Shown here in pieces: positions 17,340 to 24,086 of a DNA stretch of 39,466 nt. The DNA comes from Capillimicrobium sp035565675. GTDB lineage: Bacteria; Actinomycetota; Thermoleophilia; Solirubrobacterales; Solirubrobacteraceae. The translations under genes were made by a program, and so were the position numbers. Every line of letters begins with the position of its first letter. The stretch's first letter is position 1. The notes under the pieces were generated by a model, which saw only the letters and a program-made list of their open reading frames with translations, searched no databases and was not told the origin of the DNA. The DNA is taken from contig DATMSA010000039.1 of the NCBI GenBank assembly GCA_035565675.1, positions 1 through 39,466 on the forward strand, written 5' to 3'.

Positions 17340-17447
17340 TCAGGACGCGAGCGCGCGGGCGGCGACGGCGCCTCGCAGCGCCACCATCCGGTCGGCGACC
17401 GGACGGCGCACGGCGATGCACTGGGATGTCGTCGCGAAGCGGCTCAT
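17340..17447 (-). CDS. Candidate small peptide, 35 residues
   Basis: A short ORF starting MSRFATTSQCIAVRR and ending in an alanine-rich tail. Its ATG (17445-17447) is preceded by GTGGGAGGAGCAGACGC, one of the strongest ribosome binding sites in the window, 38 bp after the wecA-like stop. A stable hairpin follows the stop codon. It may be a real small protein or a leader peptide for attenuation. I know of no matching family. Confidence 0.45.
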   Translation of the reverse strand: MSRFATTSQCIAVRRPVADRMVALRGAVAARALAS

Positions 17448-17484
17448 GCGTCTGCTCCTCCCACTCGGGAGTTGCGCGAACGTA

Positions 17485-18651
17485 TCAGTCCGAGCGGGGG
17501 ATTTCCAGGGCGTCGAACTCGCCGGTCTCGAGCTGCTCGGCGACCTCCTCGTCGGTCGCGTCGGGCCGGCGGCGGCGCAGCAGGCGGCGGAACTTGAGGA
17601 TCTCCAGGACGTACACGAGGTAGACCGAGGCGGCCAGCGCGACGAGGCCGAGCGCGATCATCAGCACCGACCAGCCGAGGCGGAAGTTGCCGCGGTCGTC
17701 GGTGTAGGGAACGAAGCGCAGCGCGAGCGCGAGCCCGGCCTGGATCAGCGTCCACGCGTACAGGTAGAGCACGGCGCGGCGCTGGCTGAAGCCGATGTTG
17801 GCCAGGCGGTGGTGGAGGTGCCAGCGATCGGCCGAGTAGACGGGCCGGCGGTACTTCATCCGCTTGAGCACCACGAACGTGGTGTCCAGGAACGGGACGG
17901 TCAGCACGAGCAGCGGGAAGATCAGCGCGAGGATCGCGTTCGTCTTCAGCGACCCCTGCACGGCGACGCAGCCGAGCAGCAGGCCGAGCAGCAGCGCGCC
18001 CGCGTCGCCCATGAAGACCGACGCCGGGTGGAAGTTCCAGAACAGGAAGCCGAGCGCCGCGCCGCCGACGATCGCGGCGAGCACGCCCGCGCTGTCGCGG
18101 CCGAGGTCGAACGCGATGATCGCGAACGTCACGCCGGCGATCGCGCACACGCCGGCGGCGAGGCCGTCGATGCCGTCCGAGAAGTTCACGACGTTCATCA
18201 CCGCCACCAGGCCCAGCACGGTCAGCGGCGCGCCGAGCCCGCCGAAGTCGATCGGGCCGACGAACGGGATCGTCACGTTCTCGACCGTCACGCCCGATGC
18301 GACCGGGATGACCGCGGCCGCGATCTGCCCGACGAGCTTCACCGCGGGCGGCAGGTCGAAGCGGTCGTCGAGCGCGCCGACGAGCGTGATCAGCGCCGCG
18401 CCCGCGAGGATGCCGCGCAGCTGCTCGTCCCAGCGCAGGAACAGCGCACAGCCGAACAGGACGCCGGCGAGGATCGCCAGCCCGCCGAGCAGCGGGGTCG
18501 GCCGCTCCGACAGCCCCCGCTCGCGCGGGCGATCGACCGCGCCGACGGCCCGCGCGAAGCGCGCGGTCAGCGGCGTGAGCGCGGCCGCCGCGGCGCCGGC
18601 CGCGACGAACCCGAGCACGGCGTCGAGGGCATCCATGTCGGCCCGCAGCAT
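17485..18651 (-). CDS. Undecaprenyl-phosphate N-acetylhexosamine-1-phosphate transferase (WecA/TagO type)
   Basis: A 388-residue polytopic membrane enzyme of the MraY/WecA family. It moves a sugar-1-phosphate from a UDP-sugar to polyprenyl phosphate, starting synthesis of cell-wall glycopolymers. Key motifs are GALDDRFDLPP (Asp95/Asp96), NVVNFSDGIDGLA (156-165), VFMGDAGALLLG (215-218) and the WecA-type DRWHLHHRL (His278, His280, His281), which separates it from MraY. About ten membrane helices are visible, and the cytoplasmic C-terminus ends with an Arg-rich stretch and an acidic tail (DEEVAEQLETGEFDALE). An ATG five codons later (18636) is an equally possible start. Its place between glyA and atp is conserved in actinobacteria. 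Confidence 0.9.
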   Translation of the reverse strand: MLRADMDALDAVLGFVAAGAAAAALTPLTARFARAVGAVDRPRERGLSERPTPLLGGLAILAGVLFGCALFLRWDEQLRGILAGAALITLVGALDDRFDLPPAVKLVGQIAAAVIPVASGVTVENVTIPFVGPIDFGGLGAPLTVLGLVAVMNVVNFSDGIDGLAAGVCAIAGVTFAIIAFDLGRDSAGVLAAIVGGAALGFLFWNFHPASVFMGDAGALLLGLLLGCVAVQGSLKTNAILALIFPLLVLTVPFLDTTFVVLKRMKYRRPVYSADRWHLHHRLANIGFSQRRAVLYLYAWTLIQAGLALALRFVPYTDDRGNFRLGWSVLMIALGLVALAASVYLVYVLEILKFRRLLRRRRPDATDEEVAEQLETGEFDALEIPRSD

Positions 18652-18681
18652 CGCAGGCCGGTCGGAGCGCCCGGCCGGCGC

Positions 18682-19974
18682 TCAGACGGCGGCGGGACTG
18701 CTCAGGTGCTCGTAGAGCGGGTAGCGCTCGGCGATCGCGGCGACGCGCTCGGCCAGCTCGTCGCGGCGGTCGGCGAACGCCGGCGTGAGCGCGGCCGCCA
18801 TCACGTCGCCGATCTCGACGAAGTCGTCGTGCTGCAGCCCGCGGGTGGCCAGCGCCGGGGTGCCGACGCGCAGGCCGCTCGTCACCATCGGCGGGCGCGG
18901 GTCGAACGGCACCGCGTTGCGGTTGACGGTGATCCCGATGTCGTGCAGGCGGTCCTCGGCCTGCTGGCCGTCGAGCTCGGACTCGCGCAGGTCGACGAGC
19001 GCGAGGTGCACGTCGGTGCCGCCGGTGAGGACGTTGACGCCGTGGCCGGCGTTCAGGAGCGCGGCGGCGACCGCCTTGGCGCCGTCGAGCGTGCGCTGCT
19101 GGCGCTCCTTGAACTGGTCGGAGGCGGCGATCTTCAGCGCGACCGCCTTGGCCGCGATCGCGTGCTGCAGCGGGCCGCCCTGCTGGCCGGGGAACACCGC
19201 CGAGTCGATCTTCTTGGCGTACTCCGCGCGGCACAGGATCATCCCCGAGCGCGGGCCGCCGAGCGTCTTGTGGATCGTCGTGCCGACGACGTCGGCGTAC
19301 GGGACCGGGTTGGGGTGCAGCCCGGCGGCGACGAGCCCGGCGAAGTGGGCCATGTCGACGAACAGGAGCGCCCCGACCTCGTCGGCGATCTCGCGGAACC
19401 GCGCGAAGTCGAGCTGGCGCGGGTAGGCCGACCAGCCGGCGACGATCATCTTCGGGCGCCGCTCGCGCGCGAGCGCGGCGACCGCGTCCATGTCGATGAG
19501 CCCGGTCTCGCGGTCGGTCTCGTAGGCGGCGATGTCGTAGAGGCGCCCGGACACGTTGATCCGCATGCCGTGGGTCAGGTGGCCGCCGTGCGCGAGCGAC
19601 AGGCCGAGGATCGTGTCGCCGGGCTGCAGGAACGCGTGGTAGACGGCGGTGTTGGCCTGCGCGCCCGCGTGCGGCTGGACGTTGGCGTGCTCGGCGCCGA
19701 ACAGCGCCTTGGCGCGGTCGATCGCGAGCTGCTCGGCGATGTCGACGAACTCGCAGCCGCCGTAGTAGCGCTTGCCCGGGTAGCCCTCGGAGTACTTGTT
19801 GGTGAGCACGCTGCCCTGGCAGTCGAGCACCGCCTGCGGCACGAAGTTCTCGGAGGCGATCATCTCCAGCGTGCTCTGCTGGCGATGCAGCTCCTTGGCG
19901 AGGACGTCGGCGATCTCGGGATCGACGTCCGCGAGAGGCCGGTTGAAGTAGTCGGCGGGCAGGTCGGAGCTCAC
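18682..19974 (-). CDS. glyA: Serine hydroxymethyltransferase
   Basis: A 430-residue PLP enzyme that converts serine and tetrahydrofolate to glycine and methylene-tetrahydrofolate, the main one-carbon source. Conserved features are EMIASENFVP, LTNKYSEGYPGKRYYGG, LAHGGHLTHG, FVDMAHFAGLVAAG and the PLP lysine Lys236 in VVGTTIHKTLGGPRSG. The GTG start has little leader, and a TGATACC -10-like box lies only ~10 bases upstream, so a leaderless transcript is possible. It lies between tsaC and the wecA-like gene, the usual actinobacterial order. Confidence 0.97.
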   Translation of the reverse strand: MSSDLPADYFNRPLADVDPEIADVLAKELHRQQSTLEMIASENFVPQAVLDCQGSVLTNKYSEGYPGKRYYGGCEFVDIAEQLAIDRAKALFGAEHANVQPHAGAQANTAVYHAFLQPGDTILGLSLAHGGHLTHGMRINVSGRLYDIAAYETDRETGLIDMDAVAALARERRPKMIVAGWSAYPRQLDFARFREIADEVGALLFVDMAHFAGLVAAGLHPNPVPYADVVGTTIHKTLGGPRSGMILCRAEYAKKIDSAVFPGQQGGPLQHAIAAKAVALKIAASDQFKERQQRTLDGAKAVAAALLNAGHGVNVLTGGTDVHLALVDLRESELDGQQAEDRLHDIGITVNRNAVPFDPRPPMVTSGLRVGTPALATRGLQHDDFVEIGDVMAAALTPAFADRRDELAERVAAIAERYPLYEHLSSPAAV

Positions 19975-20015
19975 GCGCTCACGGTATCAGCGGGGTCCGC
20001 CGTCACCGCCGCCGC

Positions 20016-20636
20016 CTAGAGGCCGGCGAGGGCGCCCGCGATCGCCGCCTCGGACTCCATCCCCTGGCGGACGATCGACCACTCGCCGCCGCCGGCGAAC
20101 GCGCGCAGGTCGACGACCGTCGAGGGCGTGCCGGGCAGCTCGCCGGCGTCGAGGACGAGGTCGACGTGCGCGCGCAGCGTCTCGTCGACGTCGGCGACGC
20201 GCCGCGCCTCGGGCTGGCCGGAGAGGTTGGCGCTCGTCTGCAGGATCGGCCAGCGCATCGCGCGCAGCGCCGCGGCCGGCGGTGGGAGCGCGGGGACGCG
20301 CAGCCCGAGCGTGTCGGGGTCGTCGCCGCACGCGAGCGGGTAGCGGCGGCGCGGGTTGGGCAGCAGCAGCGTCACGCCGCCGGGCAGCAGCGCCTCCATC
20401 GCCGAGCGGGCGCGCTCGGGCAGCTCCTCGAGGATGTGGAGGGCGAGGTCCAGCGAGAACAGCATCACCGCGGACGGCTGGCCCAGCGGGCGGTTCTTCA
20501 GCGCGTAGAGGCGCTCGATCGCGTCCTCGGTGTCGACGTCGCAGGCCAGCCCGTAGACGGTGTCGGCCGGGAACAGCGCGATGCCGCCCACCGCCATGCA
20601 GCGCTCGAAGGTGGCGGCGTCGTCGGCGGTCAGCAT
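20016..20636 (-). CDS. tsaC: L-threonylcarbamoyladenylate synthase (Sua5/YrdC/TsaC)
   Basis: A 206-residue YrdC-domain protein that makes threonylcarbamoyl-AMP for t6A37 modification of ANN-decoding tRNAs. Visible motifs are FPADTVYGLACD, the KNRPLGQPSAVM lysine/arginine region and ILQTSANLSGQPE, followed by STVVDLR. It lacks the additional Sua5 C-terminal domain, so it is the short TsaC form. The ATG overlaps the prmC end by 7 bases, and prmC-tsaC coupling is widely conserved. Its normal partners TsaB, TsaD and TsaE are not in the window. Confidence 0.93.
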   Translation of the reverse strand: MLTADDAATFERCMAVGGIALFPADTVYGLACDVDTEDAIERLYALKNRPLGQPSAVMLFSLDLALHILEELPERARSAMEALLPGGVTLLLPNPRRRYPLACGDDPDTLGLRVPALPPPAAALRAMRWPILQTSANLSGQPEARRVADVDETLRAHVDLVLDAGELPGTPSTVVDLRAFAGGGEWSIVRQGMESEAAIAGALAGL

Positions 20637-21442
20637 CCGATGCTCACCCGGTCGCGCCCGGCGAGGTCGCGCTCGGTGCGCACGGACGGCCACCCGGCCA
20701 GCGACAGCAGCATGCGCACGGCCGGGCCCTGGTCGGCGCCGTGCTCCAGCGCGATCCACGGGACGCGGGCGGTGGCCGCCTGGTCGACGACGCGGCGGAT
20801 CACGTCGAGCCCGTCCTCGCCGGCGAACAGCGCGCCGGGCGGCTCGTGGCGGGCGATCTCGGGGGCCAGCGCGGCGCCGGTCTCGACGTACGGGAGGTTG
20901 GCGACGACCGCGTCCCACTCGCCGTCGGGCAGGCCGTCGGCCTGCAGCCAGCGCACGCGCGCGCCGAGCCGCTCGCCGTTGGCGCGGGCGACGTCGAGCG
21001 CGTCGGCGGACACGTCGGAGCCGGTGATGTCGAGGTCGGAGCGCTCGTCGGCGAGCGCGAGCGCGACCGCGCCGCTGCCGGTGCCGACGTCGACGACGCG
21101 CGCGCCGGGACGCACCCCGGCCGCGGCGACCTCGACGAGCAGCTCGGTCTCGGGCCGCGGCACGAGGACCCGCCCGTCGACGGCCAGCTCGATGCCGCGG
21201 AAGCCCTTGCGGCCGAGCAGGTAGGCGACGGGCTCGCGGCCCATCGCGCGCCGTCGGACCAGCTCCTGGAAGCGGCGGACGGCCGGACCGCGGACGGCGA
21301 GGTCGCGGTCGAGGTACAGGCGGGCGCGGTCGACGCCGAGCGCGTCGGCGAGCAGCAGCTCGGCGTCGAGGCGGGGCGTGTCGACGCCGGCCGCGGTCAG
21401 CGCGACCAAGGCGGAGTCGAGCGCGTCCCGGACGGCGGTCAA
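20630..21442 (-). CDS. prmC: Peptide chain release factor N5-glutamine methyltransferase
   Basis: A 270-residue SAM-dependent methyltransferase (HemK/PrmC) that methylates the glutamine of the GGQ motif in release factors. The N-terminal helical domain recognises the factor. The SAM-binding motif is VVDVGTGSGAVALAL (120-124 GTGSG). The active-site motif is ANLPYVETG, that is NLPY rather than the canonical NPPY. The start is a TTG at 21440-21442 overlapping the prfA stop (TTGA); no ATG or GTG fits the family N-terminus. It is directly coupled to its substrate gene prfA. Confidence 0.94.
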   Translation of the reverse strand: MTAVRDALDSALVALTAAGVDTPRLDAELLLADALGVDRARLYLDRDLAVRGPAVRRFQELVRRRAMGREPVAYLLGRKGFRGIELAVDGRVLVPRPETELLVEVAAAGVRPGARVVDVGTGSGAVALALADERSDLDITGSDVSADALDVARANGERLGARVRWLQADGLPDGEWDAVVANLPYVETGAALAPEIARHEPPGALFAGEDGLDVIRRVVDQAATARVPWIALEHGADQGPAVRMLLSLAGWPSVRTERDLAGRDRVSIGC

Positions 21443-22488
21443 CCGCTGGCTGCCTGCGTCTCGAGCGCGCGCCGCTTCTCGTCGGCCTGCAGCGCGGCGG
21501 TGAAGTCGTCCAGCTCGCCCTCGAGGACTTGCTCGAGGTTGTGCTGGGTGAGCTTGATGCGGTGGTCGGTGACGCGGCGCTCGCCGTAGTTGTACGTGCG
21601 GATCTTCTCGGCGCGCTCGCCGGTGCCGACCTGGGAGCGGCGGTCGGCCGACAGCTCGGCCTGCTGCTCGGCGAGCGCCTGCTCGTACAGGCGCGCGCGC
21701 AGGACGCGCATCGCCTTCTCGCGGTTCTGGAGCTGGCTCTTCTCGTCCTGCATCGACACCACGATCCCGGACGGCTTGTGGGTGATGCGCACGGCCGAGT
21801 CGGTCGTGTTCACCGACTGGCCGCCGGGGCCGCTGGAGCGGTAGACGTCGATCTGCAGGTCGTTGGGGTCGACCTGGACGTCGACGTCCTCGGCCTCGGG
21901 CAGCACGGCGACCGTGGCGGTCGAGGTGTGGATGCGGCCCTGCGACTCGGTGACGGGGACGCGCTGGACGCGGTGCGTCCCGCCCTCGAACTTGAAGACG
22001 GAGTAGGCGCCGTCGCCCTTGATCTCGAACGTGTACTCGCCGTCGCGGGCGTCCAGCGTCTCGACCTTGAACCCGAGCCGCTCGGCGTAGCGCTGCAGCA
22101 TGCGCGTGACGTCGCCGGCCCACAGGCCGGCCTCCTCGCCGCCGGCGCCCGCGCGGACCTCGACGATCACGTTCTTGTCGTCGTTGGGGTCGCGCTCGAC
22201 CATCGCGAGGCGGATCTCCTCCTCGAGCTCCTCGATGCGCGCCTCGGCGGTGGCGAGCATCTCGCGCACCTCGGGGTCCTCGCCCTCCTCGAGCAGCTCG
22301 CGCGCGCCGGCGGCGTCGTCGACGGCGCGCCGCCACTGGGCGGCGAGCTCGGCGGCCGGCTGCAGGCGCCGGTACTCGCGCCCGACCTCGGCGTAGCGCT
22401 GGCGGTCACCGATCACCTCGGGATCGACGACCTGGCGCTCCAGCTCGGCGAAGCGCGCCTCGATCTGCTCGACGAGCGACTCGATCAC
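21439..22488 (-). CDS. prfA: Peptide chain release factor 1
   Basis: A 349-residue class-I release factor that reads UAA and UAG. The anticodon-mimic tripeptide is PVT (178-180) in RVPVTESQGRIHTS, fitting the RF1 P-x-T pattern and not the RF2 SPF. The peptidyl-transferase GGQ is at 222-224 in SSGPGGQSVN. The N-terminal coiled-coil is full length. It starts with GTG at 22486-22488 with a weak ribosome binding site. A long imperfect palindrome (22552-22600) lies upstream, where most actinobacteria have rpmE. Confidence 0.97.
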   Translation of the reverse strand: MIESLVEQIEARFAELERQVVDPEVIGDRQRYAEVGREYRRLQPAAELAAQWRRAVDDAAGARELLEEGEDPEVREMLATAEARIEELEEEIRLAMVERDPNDDKNVIVEVRAGAGGEEAGLWAGDVTRMLQRYAERLGFKVETLDARDGEYTFEIKGDGAYSVFKFEGGTHRVQRVPVTESQGRIHTSTATVAVLPEAEDVDVQVDPNDLQIDVYRSSGPGGQSVNTTDSAVRITHKPSGIVVSMQDEKSQLQNREKAMRVLRARLYEQALAEQQAELSADRRSQVGTGERAEKIRTYNYGERRVTDHRIKLTQHNLEQVLEGELDDFTAALQADEKRRALETQAASG

Positions 22489-22551
22489 CCGATCGATGGT
22501 ACGAGCGCGCCCGTCAGGCCGCGGTCAGCGTCGCGCTGCGCGCCTCCCGCG

Positions 22552-22600
22552 GACGTGTGGCACATGGCAGCCGGTATGCGGACGCCAGGTGCCACACGTC
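22552..22600. repeat. Long inverted repeat between the dehydrogenase gene and prfA
   Basis: Seventeen-base arms (22552-22568 and 22584-22600) match at 16 of 17 positions with a 15-base loop; the outer part is ACGTGTGGCAC ... GTGCCACACGT. It could be a terminator for the upstream ABC/dehydrogenase operon, a dispersed palindromic repeat, or a mark of the island boundary. No T-run follows on either strand. Confidence 0.6.
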
Positions 22601-22641
22601 GGCTCGGGGAAGGGAGGGCGACCGCCGTGGCGCTCGGCGGG

Positions 22642-23379
22642 TCAGCGGGCGGTCCAGCCCAGGTCCATCGTCACCGGGGTGCCGGTGAACGCGCGGCCGA
22701 GCGGTCCCGCGAGCATCGCGACGACGTCGGCGACCTCGGCGGGCTCCAGGAGGCGCTTGATCGCGTGCGGGTGGAGGATGACCTCCTCGAGGACGCGGTC
22801 CTCGGGGAGGCCGTGGGCGCGCGCCTGGTCGCCGATCTGGCGCTCCATCAGCGGGGTGCGCACGAAGCCGGGGCAGACGGCGGTCGCGGCGATGCCGTCG
22901 TCGGCGCCCTCGAGCGCCAGCGTCTTCACGAGGCCGAGCACGCCGTGCTTGGCCGCGACGTAGCCGGCCTTGTAGGGCGAGGCGACCAGCCCGTGGGCGG
23001 AGGCGATCGCGATGAAGCGGCCCTCGCCGGAGGCGGCCAGCGCCGGCCACGCGTGCTTGGCCAGCACGAACGGGCTCGTCAGCAGCAGCGCGATCAGCGC
23101 GTCCCAGCGGTCCTGGGGGAACTCGGCGATCGGGGCGACGTGCTGGAAGCCGGCGTTGGGGACGACGACGTCGAGGCGCCCGAAGCGCTCCAGCGCCGCG
23201 TCGACCGCGGCGCGGTTGCCCTCGGGCGTCGTCAGGTCGGCGGCGAACGGCACGCCCGGCCCGTCCGCGTCGGGCCGCACGTCCACGGCGAGCACGTCGA
23301 GCCCGTCGGCCAGCAGCCGCTCAGCGATCGCGCGGCCGATCCCGCCCGCCGCGCCCGTCACCAGCGCCGCGCGGGTCAC
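22642..23379 (-). CDS. 3-hydroxybutyrate dehydrogenase (SDR family)
   Basis: A 245-residue short-chain dehydrogenase that converts (R)-3-hydroxybutyrate and NAD to acetoacetate. The cofactor motif is TGAAGGIG, NAG (75-77) is present, and the catalytic set is Ser127, Tyr140 and Lys144. Residues that bind the hydroxyacid in known 3-hydroxybutyrate dehydrogenases appear conserved: Gln79 in FQHV, His129 in SAHG, Lys137 in YKAGY and Gln181 in ERQI. The C-terminus has the family VTMDLGWTAR end. The GTG start overlaps the livF-like stop (GTGA), so it is made with the importer, which suggests it handles an imported hydroxyacid. A dehydrogenase for a related beta-hydroxyacid remains possible. Confidence 0.87.
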   Translation of the reverse strand: MTRAALVTGAAGGIGRAIAERLLADGLDVLAVDVRPDADGPGVPFAADLTTPEGNRAAVDAALERFGRLDVVVPNAGFQHVAPIAEFPQDRWDALIALLLTSPFVLAKHAWPALAASGEGRFIAIASAHGLVASPYKAGYVAAKHGVLGLVKTLALEGADDGIAATAVCPGFVRTPLMERQIGDQARAHGLPEDRVLEEVILHPHAIKRLLEPAEVADVVAMLAGPLGRAFTGTPVTMDLGWTAR

Positions 23380-24086
23380 GCCGCCTCCCCCAGGTAGCTG
23401 GCCTCGAGCACGTCGCGCCGCTGCGCCACCTCCGCGGCGGAGCCCGACAGCGCGAGCTCCCCGCGACGCAGCACGAACGCGCGGTCGGCGACGCCCAGGG
23501 CCAGCGGGACGTGCTGCTCCACGATCAGCACCGCGGTGCCGCGCTCGTCGGCCAGGCGGCGGAGCGCGGCGAGGATGTCGGCGGCGATCCGCGGCGCCAG
23601 GCCGAGGCTCAGCTCGTCGACCATCAGCACCCGCGGGCGGCGCACGAGCACGCGCGCGAGCGCGAGCATCTGCTGCTCGCCGCCCGACAGCAGCCCGGCG
23701 CGGCGGCCGGCGAGCGGCTCCAGCGCCGGGAACAGCGCCCACGCGTCGGCCAGGCGGCGGGCCCGGTCGCGGCGCGGCCCCATCCGCAGGTGCTCGCGCA
23801 CCGTGAGGCCGCCGAACACGCCGCGGTCGTCGGGGACGAGCGCGAGGCCCAGCCGCGCCGCCCGGTCGGCGCGCAGCCCGCCGACCGCGCGGCCGTCGAG
23901 CGCAACGCCGCCGCCCAGCGGCCGCAGCAGCCCGGCCGCGGTCGCCAGCGTCGTCGTCTTGCCCGCGCCGTTGGCGCCCAGCAGCGCGGCCACCTCGCCC
24001 TCGCCGACGCTGAGGCTCAGCCCGCGCACGACCGGCACGCCGCCGTGGCCGGCGTCCAGCTCCTGCAGCTCCAGCACCGCGCTCAT
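23376..24086 (-). CDS. livF: Branched-chain-type ABC transporter ATP-binding protein (LivF)
   Basis: A 236-residue ABC ATPase. Walker A is GANGAGKT (37-44), the signature is LSGGEQQ, Walker B is VLMVDELSLGLAP, and the H-loop is VEQH. The VDELSLGLAP and VEQHVPLAL forms are typical of LivF of the HAAT family. It pairs with the LivG domain fused to the permeases in the gene upstream; the two genes overlap by 4 bases (ATGA). Confidence 0.92.
   Translation of the reverse strand: MSAVLELQELDAGHGGVPVVRGLSLSVGEGEVAALLGANGAGKTTTLATAAGLLRPLGGGVALDGRAVGGLRADRAARLGLALVPDDRGVFGGLTVREHLRMGPRRDRARRLADAWALFPALEPLAGRRAGLLSGGEQQMLALARVLVRRPRVLMVDELSLGLAPRIAADILAALRRLADERGTAVLIVEQHVPLALGVADRAFVLRRGELALSGSAAEVAQRRDVLEASYLGEAA

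Noticed and set aside
17293..20019. Very long open frame (908 codons) on the plus strand across the wecA-like and glyA genes
   Set aside because: It is antisense to two clear conserved genes and its translation is a low-complexity Arg/Ala/Val/Glu mixture; long open antisense frames are normal at this GC content.
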